Origin: Verrucomicrobiota bacterium
GTDB lineage: Bacteria > Verrucomicrobiota > Verrucomicrobiia > Verrucomicrobiales > Akkermansiaceae
Length of the DNA stretch: 64,000 nucleotides
Reading direction: 5' to 3'
Assembly: GCA_030835305.1 (NCBI GenBank)
Contig: JAURPJ010000062.1
Location: forward strand, 35,192 to 99,191
Below the pieces are notes generated by a model. The model worked only from the letters and a program-made list of their open reading frames with translations. It was not told the origin of the DNA and ran no database searches. This document shows positions 34,884 to 44,835 of this stretch, piece by piece. Made by a program: the position numbers and the translations under genes. Every line of letters starts with the position of its first letter. Position 1 is the stretch's first letter.

Positions 34884-36484
34884 GAGTTTTCAAGGGAAGC
34901 GGCGATCAGTCCCGAGAAAAGCGGGTGGGGTTGATTTGGTTTCGATTTGAACTCGGGATGGAACTGAGCCCCGATAAAGAAAGGGTGGTCCGCGATTTCG
35001 ATGATTTCGACAAGGCCTTCATCTTTCGAAACCGAAGCGATGGTGAGGCCACCTCCCTCAAGTTTTTTCCGGTAAGCCGGGTTAAATTCCCAGCGGTGGC
35101 GATGCCGCTCGTGAATGGTATCGGCTTGCCCGTAAAGTTCAAAGGATTTGGTTCCCGGGTAGACCGTTGAAGCGCATGATCCAAGTCGCATCGAGGCGCC
35201 CATATCGACGATCCCTTGTTGTTCCTCTTGAAGGCTGATCACAGGGTGTTCAGTCTCCTTGTTGAACTCGGTTGAGTTTGCTTTGGCCAAGCCGCAAACA
35301 TTGCGGGCAAACTCGATGGTGGCGATTTGCATCCCAAGGCAAATTCCAAGATAAGGGATCTTGTTTTCGCGAGCATATTGGGCAGCCAAGATTTTTCCTT
35401 CGGTGCCACGTTCTCCGAAGCCGCCTGGAACGAGGATGCCATTGACGTTGCCAATGATGGCTTGAGCTCCTTCTTTCTCGATGTCTTCAGCGTCAATTTT
35501 AACAACATTAACCGCAGTGTCGTGTTCGGCTCCGGCGATTGTTAGGGATTCATAAATGGATTTGTAAGCGTCGTTGAGATCAATATACTTTCCCACTACT
35601 GCGATTGAAGTGATCTTAGAAGGGTTGACCAGACGATCGACAAAACCCTGCCATTTCGAAAGATCGGGAGATTTTGATTCGAGTCCAAGGGTGTCGGAGA
35701 CAAGGCGATCGATCTTGTCCTTTCGCAGGTCGAGTGGGCATTCGTATATGGTATTCTCGACATCGCGGAAAGCGACTACGTTCTTCTTTTTGACGTTGCA
35801 GAACATCGCGATTTTACGCTTGTTGTCGTCATCGAGATGGTGCTCGGTCCGGCAAATGATAATGTCTGGCTGGATTCCGATTTCGCGGAGCTTTGCCACC
35901 GATTGTTGGGTTGGTTTGGTTTTGATTTCGCCGGCGGCTTTTACCATTGGGAGAAGAGTGACATGAATGAAGCAAACGTTCTCATTACCAACTTCGAGTG
36001 CGAACTGGCGGAGGGCTTCCAGGAAAAGGTGCCCTTCGATATCACCAACAGTTCCTCCAATTTCGGTGATGATGACATCGGTGTCACGGTTGCGCTCGGT
36101 TACCATTTCGAGTCGATCTTTGATCTCGTCGGTCACGTGCGGGATGAATTGAACCGTAGCGCCAAGATATTTTCCGGCCCGTTCGTTTTTAATTACGTTC
36201 TCAAAAACCTGGCCGGAGCTCAGGCTGTTGACCTGGGAAAGGTTTACGTGGGTGAAGCGCTCGTAGTGGCCCAAGTCGAGATCGGTTTCAGCGCCATCAT
36301 CAAGCACGTAAACTTCGCCGTGTTGATAGGGAGACATCGTCCCTGGGTCGACATTGAGATAGGGATCGAACTTTTGGAGGATGACTTGTAGCCCCCGGTG
36401 TTCGAGTAGGGTCCCGATGGAGGCGGCGGCAAGACCTTTTCCAAGTGAGGAGACAACTCCTCCGGTGACAAAGATGTATTTCAT
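34880..36484 (-). CDS. pyrG: CTP synthase
   Basis: The 534-residue product has both CTP synthase domains. N-terminal synthetase: KYIFVTGGVVSSLGKGLAAAS (shortened), KFDPYLNVDPGTMSPYQHGEV, GGTVGDIEGHLFLEALRQ. C-terminal glutamine amidotransferase: PGGFGERG, YLGICLGMQIATIEFARNV with the catalytic Cys in GICLGMQ, and the His/Glu pair in AQFHPEFKS. It aminates UTP to CTP. It overlaps kdsB and nagZ by 4 bases each, so the three are co-translated; CTP is also the co-substrate of KdsB. Confidence 0.98.
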   Translation of the reverse strand: MKYIFVTGGVVSSLGKGLAAASIGTLLEHRGLQVILQKFDPYLNVDPGTMSPYQHGEVYVLDDGAETDLDLGHYERFTHVNLSQVNSLSSGQVFENVIKNERAGKYLGATVQFIPHVTDEIKDRLEMVTERNRDTDVIITEIGGTVGDIEGHLFLEALRQFALEVGNENVCFIHVTLLPMVKAAGEIKTKPTQQSVAKLREIGIQPDIIICRTEHHLDDDNKRKIAMFCNVKKKNVVAFRDVENTIYECPLDLRKDKIDRLVSDTLGLESKSPDLSKWQGFVDRLVNPSKITSIAVVGKYIDLNDAYKSIYESLTIAGAEHDTAVNVVKIDAEDIEKEGAQAIIGNVNGILVPGGFGERGTEGKILAAQYARENKIPYLGICLGMQIATIEFARNVCGLAKANSTEFNKETEHPVISLQEEQQGIVDMGASMRLGSCASTVYPGTKSFELYGQADTIHERHRHRWEFNPAYRKKLEGGGLTIASVSKDEGLVEIIEIADHPFFIGAQFHPEFKSKPNQPHPLFSGLIAASLENS

Positions 36485-37230
36485 TGAGATGAGGTAAGCA
36501 GGGATTCGATGAGCGGGATTTGATCAGGAGAGTCGAGGCCGATGGCTTCGTGTTCGGTGAGGTGAACCCGAATGGTGGCACCATCTTCGAGGGCGCGAAG
36601 TTGTTCCAGTCCTTCAGCGATCTCGAGGGGTGAGGGAGGGAGTTTGATGAAACGTTGCAGGAAGTCAGTGCGGTAACCGTAAATTCCCAAATGTCGATAA
36701 GTGGGGAGGGCAGGAACTTCGCTTCTTCGAAAGGGAATGGGAGAACGAGAAAAGTAGAGCGCGTTGTGGTTGCGATCGATCACCATTTTGACGATATTGG
36801 AGTCGGCAATCAGGTCGGGGTCGTCAAGAGGGCTGCCGGCAGTGATCATGGGTAATTCGCCTTCCTCGCGTAATACGCGTGCAAGCGTATCAACCAGTTC
36901 CGGGTCGAGCAGGGGTTCGTCGCCTTGTATATTAATCACGTGGGTAGCAGCGTCGCACCGATCGGCGGCCTCTGCGATGCGGTCTGTGCCTGTGGGATGA
37001 TCGGAGCGGGTGTCAATTACTTTGGCTCCTATCGTTTCGCAAAGATCGGAAATGCGACTGTCATCGGTTGCGATGACGAGTTCGTCCAGTTCTCTACAAA
37101 GGGAAGCACGCTCGAAGACGTGTTGAAGGAGTGGCTTCCCAAGTAGCGGATAAAGGGGCTTTCCGGGGAAGCGGGAGGAGGCCCAGCGGGCCGGTATGAT
37201 GCCAACGATTCGTATTTTTTCGTTGCTAAT
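36481..37230 (-). CDS. kdsB: 3-deoxy-manno-octulosonate cytidylyltransferase, starting at AUU
   Basis: The frame reads KIRIVGIIPARWASSRFPGKPLYPLLGKP (shortened), the canonical KdsB nucleotide-binding start, then VIATDDSRI, DHPTGTDRIAEAADR, NIQGDEPLLDPELVDTL, YFSRSPIPF, HLGIYGYRTDFL and LEQLRALEDGATIRV. About 249 residues fit the family. There is no ATG, GTG or TTG between the upstream TGA and the first conserved residues; a strong AGGAGG (37237-37242) stands 6 bases before an ATT (37228-37230), so AUU is the likely start (ATT 37231-37233 is also possible). KdsB makes CMP-KDO for lipopolysaccharide, which indicates a Gram-negative envelope. The next start (GTG near 36939) would delete the active site. 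Overlaps pyrG. Confidence 0.92.
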   Translation of the reverse strand: MSNEKIRIVGIIPARWASSRFPGKPLYPLLGKPLLQHVFERASLCRELDELVIATDDSRISDLCETIGAKVIDTRSDHPTGTDRIAEAADRCDAATHVINIQGDEPLLDPELVDTLARVLREEGELPMITAGSPLDDPDLIADSNIVKMVIDRNHNALYFSRSPIPFRRSEVPALPTYRHLGIYGYRTDFLQRFIKLPPSPLEIAEGLEQLRALEDGATIRVHLTEHEAIGLDSPDQIPLIESLLTSSQ

Positions 37231-37242
37231 AATATCCCTCCT
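37228..37242 (-). promoter_or_regulatory. Shine-Dalgarno and AUU start of kdsB
   Basis: On the minus strand AGGAGG (37242-37237) is followed by GATATT and then ATT (37230-37228). The ideal Shine-Dalgarno with 6-base spacing decides the start in the absence of a normal start codon. Confidence 0.7.
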
Positions 37243-37359
37243 CGGTCTGTCTCAGAACGCTAGTCAGAGAGGAGTCAGGTCACAAGAGTAATTAGACAAT
37301 CAGAGAAGAAATTTGTCGAAGATGGACAGAATGAAGCGAAGCGGGCAATCTCTGCACCG

Positions 37360-38967
37360 ATGAATGGATGGTTTACCATAGCTGATTGGATGGTTCTTTT
37401 TGGCTATCTGGCGCTCACTACGGTGATCGGGCACTTCATGGCGGGCAAGCAGGCAACGATTAGGGACTTTTTTGCAGGGGGGAAATCTCTCCCGTGGTGG
37501 GCGGTTTGTGGGTCGATCATCGCCACGGAGATTAGTGGGGTGACTTTCATCGGAGTTCCAGGCGGAGTGATGGCTGCAAATGGAAATTTCACCTATCTGT
37601 TATGGGGGATTGGCTCGATCATCGGGCGGGTTATTGTGGGAATGGTTTTTGTGAAGGTCTTCTACGAGGGCGAGATTTATAGTCCCTATGACTACATGGG
37701 ACGGCGAATCAAACCCGAGTTGAAAAAGCTGGCGACCTTGTTTTTCACCGTTGGCTCAATTTTGGGGCAAAGCGTGCGGATTCTCGTAGCGGCGCTTCCG
37801 CTTAAGATCGTCACGGGGCTTCCATTTGAACTTTGTATTCTGATCATTGGTGTATTTGCAATCTGCTGGACTTTAATGGGAGGCATGAGAACGGTCATTT
37901 GGACGGATGTCATGCAGTTCTTGCTTTTCACTTTCGGCGGACTCTTTGCGCTATCCTGGATTTCAAACTCAATTGATGGCGGATGGTCTGCGATTTGGAA
38001 CACCGCGACAAATGCGGGCAAAACGAAAACCTGGGATGCGACCTTTGGGGTTGGGTCGGAATTGCAGTTTACTTTTTGGGTCGCAGTTATAGCGGTTCCT
38101 TTCCAAAATCTCACCGCATTCGGGGTGGATCAGCTGAATGCTCAGAGGATGTTTTGCTGTAAGAATGCCGGCGATGCGAGGAAGGCAATCATTTGGAGTT
38201 CAGTGGGACAGGCGCTGACCTATCTCATGCTATTGGTTGGGGCAGCCCTTTTTGCGTTCTACTATTTAAATCCCCCCACTGGAGACATTGCTCAAACCTT
38301 AGCCTTCGGAAAAGGCGGCGTGCCGATGCCTCTGTCGGAAGGGGGAGTGCCTGCTGATGGTGATTTGGTCTTTCCGGTCTGGATTGTCACGCAATTGCCG
38401 GCTGGCCTTGCCGGCCTGATTCTGGCTGGTGTTTTTGCGGCAGCGATTTCCAGTCTGGATTCCATCCTCGCGGCGCTCAGTCAGACTACGATTTCACTGA
38501 TTCACAATCCCGAAAATCAGAACGATTTAGATCAGGCGAGACTTGTCAAGGAATCGCGCAAATGGGTCGTGATCTGGGGTCTGACACTGACGGTTTTCAC
38601 AATCCTTATGAATATCGTGAAGGAAAAATTGGATGTTCCGATTCTCCCTCTGGCTTTTGGGATGACCAGTTACACGATGGGACCGCTGCTGGGAATGTTT
38701 CTTTGCGCCTTGATTGGGCGGGGTGATTTTCGAGGGATTCTTTTGGGGGCCTGTCTCTCCTTCGTGCTCACAATGTTTGTCCGCATGGATATCTGGATCC
38801 TTGTTAAGATGGTGACCGGTGGTGTCGACTGGCTGGCGGCCCTTCCAACATACGAACTCAATGAATCCGGGAAAGCGATTCCGTTGGTGGGCTATTTTTG
38901 GATGTGGCCAATTGGGACGCTTTTGACGTTCGGCGGGGGGCTAATTGGGTCAAAAATGAAACACTAA
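37360..38967 (+). CDS. Sodium:solute symporter (SSS family)
   Basis: The 535-residue inner membrane protein has about 13 hydrophobic helices in the LeuT-like SSS arrangement. Family signatures include DFFAGGKSLPWWAV, ATEISGVTFIGVPG, a GYDMMG-like YSPYDYMGRRI, GGMRTVIWTDVMQF, NAQRMFCCKNAGDARKA and AGVFAAAISSLDSILAALSQ, the last containing the Na+-site SSLDS. Relatives transport sialic acid, sugars, proline or other solutes; the substrate is not evident from the neighbours. It is divergent from kdsB and precedes the dnaA region on the same strand. Confidence 0.93.
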   Translation: MNGWFTIADWMVLFGYLALTTVIGHFMAGKQATIRDFFAGGKSLPWWAVCGSIIATEISGVTFIGVPGGVMAANGNFTYLLWGIGSIIGRVIVGMVFVKVFYEGEIYSPYDYMGRRIKPELKKLATLFFTVGSILGQSVRILVAALPLKIVTGLPFELCILIIGVFAICWTLMGGMRTVIWTDVMQFLLFTFGGLFALSWISNSIDGGWSAIWNTATNAGKTKTWDATFGVGSELQFTFWVAVIAVPFQNLTAFGVDQLNAQRMFCCKNAGDARKAIIWSSVGQALTYLMLLVGAALFAFYYLNPPTGDIAQTLAFGKGGVPMPLSEGGVPADGDLVFPVWIVTQLPAGLAGLILAGVFAAAISSLDSILAALSQTTISLIHNPENQNDLDQARLVKESRKWVVIWGLTLTVFTILMNIVKEKLDVPILPLAFGMTSYTMGPLLGMFLCALIGRGDFRGILLGACLSFVLTMFVRMDIWILVKMVTGGVDWLAALPTYELNESGKAIPLVGYFWMWPIGTLLTFGGGLIGSKMKH

Positions 38968-39182
38968 TTAAGGTGCCTTAAGAAATTGGAAGAGAGTGTG
39001 TTTTTTTTTAAAAACCGTGGATCGTTTAACTGACAATGATTCTCGTTTTTTTAAATTTTTCCAAAGCTTTTTAATTTTCGAATGCTGGGTTTTCGGGCCA
39101 TTTTCGTTCGGTCGGTGGACGCAAACCCTTAAGTGGATAAACGCCGATATATAAAACAATAATCTGTTTGAGAGCACACCCA
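38968..39182. other. AT-rich region upstream of dnaA, possible part of oriC
   Basis: The stretch contains long T and A runs (39000-39013, 39044-39080) and one near-consensus DnaA box on the minus strand (TTATCCACT, 39132-39140). The position directly before dnaA-dnaN is a common origin site. Only one good box is visible, so this may simply be the dnaA promoter region. A weak palindrome TTAAGGTGCCTTAA lies just after the symporter stop. Confidence 0.35.
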
Positions 39183-40676
39183 ATGAACAAGAAAAAGGCA
39201 GGAGACCATGAAAATAAATACAAAAATCAAGGAGACGAAAGTATTTCCAAAACATGGAGTTTGGTCAGGGAAAAATTGAGCGAGTATATTAGCAGCGATG
39301 CCTTCTCCCGCTGGTTTAAGAATGCTGAGCTCGTGGATCCCGGGCATCAGGATGGCGTTGTTGCGGTTCAGTCGGACATGCACCAAATTTGGATCGAGAC
39401 AAACTATATGGATGAGCTCCGTGCTGCCTTTGCTGAGGGTGCTGGAATACACTGCACACCGAAGATTGTTGTCAAGGGAGTTAAGGAAACCGAGGTGGCA
39501 CCGTCTTTGGAATTGATCGAAGCGGATTTCCATCTGAAGAAAGATCAACAAAAGGTCGCGGTCCGCGGTGTCCGCAGCGCTAGCAAGGTGAAGGTGGTCA
39601 CTCCGGAAGGGGAGGCGAAGGCCCGGGCATTCCAGCGAAAGTTGAAACGTCTCGGAATCAATCCGGAGTTCGACTTTGAAAGCTTCGTGGTTGGCGAAAA
39701 CAGCCAGTTTGCTCACGCCGCCTGTTCGGCGGTAGCCTATCAGGAGGGGCGTAGCTTCAACCCGCTCTTTATTCACGGGCGGGCAGGATTGGGGAAGACT
39801 CATCTGATGTCCGCGGTGGCCCAGCAACTCCTTGCTAATGATCCGAAGGCCAAGGTGGTCTTCCTGACTGCTGAGCATTTTGCGAACGAGTTCATCGAGG
39901 CCGTCCGAAAGGGCAATCTCGATGCTTTTCGCAAGGCCTACCGGCACGTCGATACTATGTTGATTGATGACATCCAATTCATCGCAGGAAAAGAGCGGAC
40001 CCAGGATGAATTTTTTCACACCTTCAACGCCCTTCTCAATTCCCAAACCCAGGTGATTTTGACCTGCGATTGCCCGGCTCCGGAAATCCAGACACTGGAG
40101 CCCCGGCTTATTAGCCGCTTTGAGAGCGGCCTCACCGTTGAATTGCAACCTCCGGGATTCGAAACTAGGGTGGCCATTCTGCGTCGCAAAATGGAACAAT
40201 GGAAAGTGGATATCGATAACAATATCGTGGTCCACATCGCCAATCAAATCAAAAGCAACGTGAGACGTTTGGAAGGAGCTCTCACAAGAGTTGCGAGTTA
40301 CAGTTTTTTGTCGCCCGAGAAAATGTCTATTGAGAAAGTCGACGATCTTTTGGGAGATTTGGTGCGCGATGAAAATACCCACCTTGTTACGGTTGAGCAA
40401 ATCCAGAAGGCTGTTGCCGACTACTTCAATCTGAATCTTTCGGATATGAGCAGCCGCCGTCGGCCTGCGAGCATCGCTTTTCCCCGGCAAATTGCGATGT
40501 ATTTGTCACGGAGGCTTACCAAGCTCTCATTGGTCGACATTGGTAATGCCTTCGGAAAGCGGGATCACGGAACGGTGATTCATGCCTGTAAAAAGGTGAA
40601 ATCTGAAATTGAGAGCGATCCCGAGGTCAGTGGAGCGGTCGAGAAGCTCAACGCATCCTTGGAGCGGCGAAATTAG
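39183..40676 (+). CDS. dnaA: Chromosomal replication initiator DnaA
   Basis: The ATG at 39183 gives 497 residues. Domain I (about 20-95): TWSLVREKLSEYISSDAFSRWF (shortened). After a linker, domain III is an AAA+ ATPase: NPLFIHGRAGLGKTHLMSAV (Walker A GRAGLGKT), TMLIDDIQFIAGKERTQDEFF (Walker B), and LISRFESGLTVEL. Domain IV has RRPASIAFPRQIAMYLSRR and the DNA-binding signature KRDHGTVIHACKKV. DnaA opens oriC and acts as a transcription factor. It is followed 86 bases later by dnaN, the classic order. In-frame TTG at 39168 is a less likely start. Confidence 0.97.
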   Translation: MNKKKAGDHENKYKNQGDESISKTWSLVREKLSEYISSDAFSRWFKNAELVDPGHQDGVVAVQSDMHQIWIETNYMDELRAAFAEGAGIHCTPKIVVKGVKETEVAPSLELIEADFHLKKDQQKVAVRGVRSASKVKVVTPEGEAKARAFQRKLKRLGINPEFDFESFVVGENSQFAHAACSAVAYQEGRSFNPLFIHGRAGLGKTHLMSAVAQQLLANDPKAKVVFLTAEHFANEFIEAVRKGNLDAFRKAYRHVDTMLIDDIQFIAGKERTQDEFFHTFNALLNSQTQVILTCDCPAPEIQTLEPRLISRFESGLTVELQPPGFETRVAILRRKMEQWKVDIDNNIVVHIANQIKSNVRRLEGALTRVASYSFLSPEKMSIEKVDDLLGDLVRDENTHLVTVEQIQKAVADYFNLNLSDMSSRRRPASIAFPRQIAMYLSRRLTKLSLVDIGNAFGKRDHGTVIHACKKVKSEIESDPEVSGAVEKLNASLERRN

Positions 40677-40761
40677 TTTCTAATTCCTAAGTAAATACTT
40701 GCCAAGATATGCTACTGGGGGCATTTTCCAGGGCAGTGGCCCTTACGGGTGCATTTGCATT

Positions 40762-41859
40762 ATGAAGTTCAGAATCGCAAAGGAAGCCTTTTTAGACGGG
40801 TTGCAGCAGGTGCAGCATGTGGTTAGCAGTCGCACGACTCTTCCAATTCTCTCCAATGTATTAATCGAGGCCTCGGATGATGGGCTTCGTTTGACAACGA
40901 CGGACTTGGATGTCGGTGTGAGTGGCACGGCGATTGCTGAGGTTTCCAAGGCCGGTGCGACTACTCTTCCGGTAAAACGGCTGGTCAATATTATCAGGGA
41001 GCTCCCTTCTGCAGAGATTGAGATTTCTGTCGATGGCAAAAATGTAGCTTCGATCAAGAGTGGACCCAGCTTCTTTAAAATCATCGGCCTGCCCGACGGA
41101 GAATTTCCGCCACTTGCGGGATTCAGCGATGCAAAGGAATATAGGATTCCCCAGGCAGTCTTCCGTAATGCCCTCAAAAAGACTTCCTACGCGATCTCCA
41201 CCGATGAGACCCGTTATGTGCTTAACGGAATTTTCACGTCTTTCAGCGAGGGGAAAATGACTCTCGTGGCCACTGATGGCCGTCGTCTGGCAATGGTTGA
41301 TCATGAGCTTGAGTTCCCCTCAAGCCACGAGACCGATTTCATAGTGCCTACGAAAGCCGTTCAAGAACTTCAAAGGCTTCTTGGAACCGAAGCCGATATG
41401 ATTCTCAAACTCTCCGATAATCAGGTTTGTTTTGAGATTGGCTCCAGCATTATCGTAAGCAAGCTAATTGAAGGAAACTACCCGAACTACCGTCAGGTCA
41501 TCCCCGGGGAATCGAAGGAGCGGCTGACTTTAAGCAGGGAGCAGCTTCTCGAGACCACCCGCCGGGTTTCACTTCTTTCTTCCGAGAAATCAAATTCGGT
41601 AAAGTTGACTTTTGGTCACAATCAAGTCGATGTGATGGCGAATAGCCCGGATATAGGTGAGGCAAATGAAAGTCTTGATGTGAAGTATGAGGGTAAGGAA
41701 TTTTCGATCGCTTTCAATCCTGAGTTCCTGATGGCACCATTAAAGAGCCTTGAAGAGGATGAGATTCACTTGGATCTAATTGACGAAATGAGTCCAGGAG
41801 TGCTGCGCACCGAAGATGCGTTCCTCTATGTGCTCATGCCGATGCGGGTGACTTCCTGA
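40762..41859 (+). CDS. dnaN: DNA polymerase III beta subunit (sliding clamp)
   Basis: Starting at ATG 40762 the product is 365 residues and begins KFRIAKEAFLDGLQQVQHVVSSR (shortened), like other DnaN proteins. Three repeated clamp domains are visible: TTLPILSNVLIEASDDGLRLTTTDLDVG in the first, FRNALKKTSYAISTDETRYVLNGI and ATDGRRLAMVDHE in the second, and the terminal YVLMPMRVTS (usual MPMRL end). The ring tethers polymerase III to DNA. In-frame codons upstream of 40762 do not look coding. It follows dnaA. Confidence 0.97.
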   Translation: MKFRIAKEAFLDGLQQVQHVVSSRTTLPILSNVLIEASDDGLRLTTTDLDVGVSGTAIAEVSKAGATTLPVKRLVNIIRELPSAEIEISVDGKNVASIKSGPSFFKIIGLPDGEFPPLAGFSDAKEYRIPQAVFRNALKKTSYAISTDETRYVLNGIFTSFSEGKMTLVATDGRRLAMVDHELEFPSSHETDFIVPTKAVQELQRLLGTEADMILKLSDNQVCFEIGSSIIVSKLIEGNYPNYRQVIPGESKERLTLSREQLLETTRRVSLLSSEKSNSVKLTFGHNQVDVMANSPDIGEANESLDVKYEGKEFSIAFNPEFLMAPLKSLEEDEIHLDLIDEMSPGVLRTEDAFLYVLMPMRVTS

Positions 41860-41898
41860 AACTAACGCTTTTACACAGAAAAGAAGGTTAGATCGGGA

Positions 41899-42774
41899 TT
41901 ACCCACCCAATTTTTCTACCAGCTTTCGATTCAACTCGATGGACTGAAAGAGGAGCCGGGTTTGTTCGAGGATTCCCCTGTGCTCCCTGCATGCCTTGCC
42001 GCAGTCCTTTCGTTTGGAGTTCACATTTAGGAATCTTCCGACCTCCCTAAAAAGGACTCCTTGTTTCTCTTGTAAAACACCCAACTCGGCCTTGTGTTTC
42101 GTAATGTCGCGGTTGGCTTTACTGATGCGAGAAAAAGCTTCCGTTGACTCGCCCTTGGAGTCATTGATTTTCAAATTAATTTCACCCTGAATTCGATCCA
42201 GCCGGTCTTCCAGATAGGTCGACTTTTCATTCAGTGCGTTCAGCCTTTTCCTTTCAGCGGTATAGGTTTCACGAAGACTGGCGAGCTCCTCACGGGTCTT
42301 TCGGATTTCGGCTCCTTCATTGAGTCCCTCCGCTTTAAGCACCTTCACCTTCATTTTGAGGGCCAAGTGCTTCTTCTTTGTCCGGATCGCTTCGGCCATG
42401 AGGCTGTCGCGCTCCCGGTTTATCTCTTCGATCGACTCAAGAAGAGTATTACGCCTATCAAGATAGTCCTCATCTTGGCTCTTAGAGTGATCCAGGTATG
42501 ATGCTCGCTGTTTTTGGGCGTCCGCGAGGGTTTTCTCTGCTTCCTTGACTTTAGACAGAAGATTGGCTTCCTCACGCTCAAGGCGCCGAAGATTCCAATA
42601 CTCCGTCGAGAGTTCCTCAATATGCTCAATATTCCTCCAGCAGTAAGCGCCGAGAATTTGCTCGCCGTCCTGCATCAAGTGCATCTCAAAAGCAGCATCG
42701 GTCATTCGCCTGACTTTTCGTCTTACTCCAAAATACTGGAGAAGAGAGGCAAAGAGATATCGGCTTTGAGTCAT
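41899..42774 (-). CDS. Uncharacterised coiled-coil protein
   Basis: I do not recognise a family. This 291-residue protein is dominated by charged heptad-like sequence from about residue 45 to 250 (LRRLEREEANLLSKVKEAEK and similar), which predicts a long coiled coil. The N-terminus (LFASLLQYFGVRRKVRRM) is short and amphipathic, possibly membrane-associated. Two cysteines occur in KRKDCGKACREHRGI near residue 258. It ends 40 bases from the convergent dnaN stop and begins 16 bases after the acetyl-CoA synthetase stop on the same strand, so it may be co-transcribed with it. A structural or partition-related role near the origin is only a guess. Confidence 0.8.
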   Translation of the reverse strand: MTQSRYLFASLLQYFGVRRKVRRMTDAAFEMHLMQDGEQILGAYCWRNIEHIEELSTEYWNLRRLEREEANLLSKVKEAEKTLADAQKQRASYLDHSKSQDEDYLDRRNTLLESIEEINRERDSLMAEAIRTKKKHLALKMKVKVLKAEGLNEGAEIRKTREELASLRETYTAERKRLNALNEKSTYLEDRLDRIQGEINLKINDSKGESTEAFSRISKANRDITKHKAELGVLQEKQGVLFREVGRFLNVNSKRKDCGKACREHRGILEQTRLLFQSIELNRKLVEKLGG

Positions 42775-42789
42775 TCTAAGAATCAGGTG

Positions 42790-44748
42790 CTACTTTTTAA
42801 GCTGGGCTTGAAGGTCGGCAATGACCTGATGATCCTCCAAAGTTGTAACATTTCCAGAAACCTCACCGGTGGCAACCAGTTCCTTGAGGAGTCGACGCAT
42901 AATCTTGCCGGAGCGTGTCTTGGGCAGGGTGGGTGCAAAGTAAATCTCGTCCGGCTTGGCAATGGCTCCGATGACTTTGCCAACATGATTGCGAAGCTCC
43001 TTGGCAAGTGCGTTGGATGTTTTTGAACCACTTTTGACCGTCACGAATGCGACCACCCCCTGGCCTTTGATCTCATGGGGCCTTCCCACAACAGCGGCTT
43101 CGGCAACAACCTTGTGGGCGACGAGTGCACTCTCGACTTCGGCTGTTCCAAGGCGATGGCCCGAAACGTTCAGGACGTCGTCCAGTCGGCCCACGATCCA
43201 GAAATTTCCCTGTTTGTCGGTGCGGGCTCCGTCACCAGCGGTATACATTCCCTGATAGTCATTCCAGTAGGTGTCACGATAGCGCTTCTTGTCGCCGTAA
43301 ATTGTTCGCAGCATGGAGGGCCAGGGTTTGCGAATGACCAGCTTTCCTCCTTCGTTTGGGCCACATTCCTCGCCTGTTTCATCAAGAATGGCGGCATCGA
43401 TACCGAAAAATGGTAGGGTCGCCGTGCCAGGTTTGGTTGGAGTGCAACCGGGAAGGGGAGAAATCATAATCGCGCCGGTCTCAGTTTGCCACCAAGTGTC
43501 GACAATGGGGCATCTCCCGCCACCAATTTTATCGTGATACCACGTCCATGCTTCTGGATTAATCGGCTCGCCCACCGTGCCGAGTAGACGAAGTGAGGAA
43601 AGATCGCGGGCTTCCGGGAAGTGATTTCCGGCCTTGATGAAGGCGCGAATGGCAGTGGGCGCGGTGTAGAAAATGCTAACGCTGTATTTTTCAACAATGT
43701 CCCAGAATCGACCAAAATCGGGATGGTTGGGGGCCCCTTCATACATGACCTGGGTCACGCCATTGGCGAGAGGTCCATAGGTGATATAGGAGTGGCCGGT
43801 GATCCACCCTACGTCCGCGGTGCACCAGTAGACGTCGTCTTCCTGCATATCGAAAATGTATTTGCAGGTAGCGTAAGTTCCGGTGAGGTATCCGCCGGAT
43901 GTGTGAAGGATCCCTTTCGGTTTGCCTGTCGAACCAGAAGTATAAAGAATGAAAAGAGGATGCTCGCTGTCGAAGGCTTTTGCTTCGTGGGTAGATGGAA
44001 CCTTCGCAGCTTCCTCATGCCACCAAACGTCGCGGCCGCGCTTCATTTTAACTGGGACTCCTTCCTTGCCGATCCGCTGGTGAACGATGACTGAGTCAAC
44101 TTCCTTGTACTTCTTGAGGGCGTCATCCACGTTTTTCTTGAGCTGGACAACGCCACCACGCCGGTAGCCTCCATCACTTGTTATAATGGCCTTGGCCTTG
44201 CAGTCTTCAAGACGATCAACAATCGAGTCTGCTGAAAACCCACCAAAAATGACGGAGTGGACGGCCCCAATCCGGACACAAGCAAGCATTGCAATCACTG
44301 CTTCTGGAGTCATTGGCATGTAAATCATGACCCGGTCCTTGGGCTTGATGCCTTTAGCCAGCAAGACATTGGAAAAATTGCAAATCTCACGATGGAGCTG
44401 GCGATAGGTGAGGGTCCGATTCTCGCCCGGCTCGCCTTCCCAAATAATGGCGGCTTTATTGGCGCGCCCATTTTTGAGATGTTGGTCTACGCAACTTTCG
44501 CATACGTTAAGTTTGCCTCCTACAAACCACTTCGCGTAGGGAGCCTTCCAATCGAGTGCCTTAGTCCACTTTTTCTGCCACGCTAGCTCTTTGGCCTCGC
44601 GTGCCCAGAACACGCCGGGCTTGTCGATAGACTCTTGATACATGCGCTTATAATGCGCCATACTTTTGATGCGGGCCTTTTTTGAAAACTCCTTGGATGG
44701 CTTGAAAACGCGGTCTTCGCTGAGGTGGCTTTCGATATTATTGCTCAT
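42790..44748 (-). CDS. acs: Acetyl-CoA synthetase
   Basis: The 652-residue protein matches Acs throughout: [43 protein letters not shown], the P-loop [72 protein letters not shown] and [14 protein letters not shown], whose Lys is the residue acetylated for control in other bacteria. It activates acetate to acetyl-CoA via acetyl-AMP. Length is standard. The coiled-coil gene follows 16 bases downstream. Confidence 0.97.
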   Translation of the reverse strand: MSNNIESHLSEDRVFKPSKEFSKKARIKSMAHYKRMYQESIDKPGVFWAREAKELAWQKKWTKALDWKAPYAKWFVGGKLNVCESCVDQHLKNGRANKAAIIWEGEPGENRTLTYRQLHREICNFSNVLLAKGIKPKDRVMIYMPMTPEAVIAMLACVRIGAVHSVIFGGFSADSIVDRLEDCKAKAIITSDGGYRRGGVVQLKKNVDDALKKYKEVDSVIVHQRIGKEGVPVKMKRGRDVWWHEEAAKVPSTHEAKAFDSEHPLFILYTSGSTGKPKGILHTSGGYLTGTYATCKYIFDMQEDDVYWCTADVGWITGHSYITYGPLANGVTQVMYEGAPNHPDFGRFWDIVEKYSVSIFYTAPTAIRAFIKAGNHFPEARDLSSLRLLGTVGEPINPEAWTWYHDKIGGGRCPIVDTWWQTETGAIMISPLPGCTPTKPGTATLPFFGIDAAILDETGEECGPNEGGKLVIRKPWPSMLRTIYGDKKRYRDTYWNDYQGMYTAGDGARTDKQGNFWIVGRLDDVLNVSGHRLGTAEVESALVAHKVVAEAAVVGRPHEIKGQGVVAFVTVKSGSKTSNALAKELRNHVGKVIGAIAKPDEIYFAPTLPKTRSGKIMRRLLKELVATGEVSGNVTTLEDHQVIADLQAQLKK

Positions 44749-44835
44749 GTCGATTGTGTGAAAAAACTAACAAAGCCACACCCCGCGCGACAATGACTGA
44801 TTCGAATCTTTATCGGAGATTTTTCGTCCTGACGG

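Noticed and set aside
39129..40490. Long open frame (453 codons) on the strand opposite dnaA
   Set aside because: It lies entirely antisense to a certain gene and has no recognisable motif; it reflects codon bias of dnaA.
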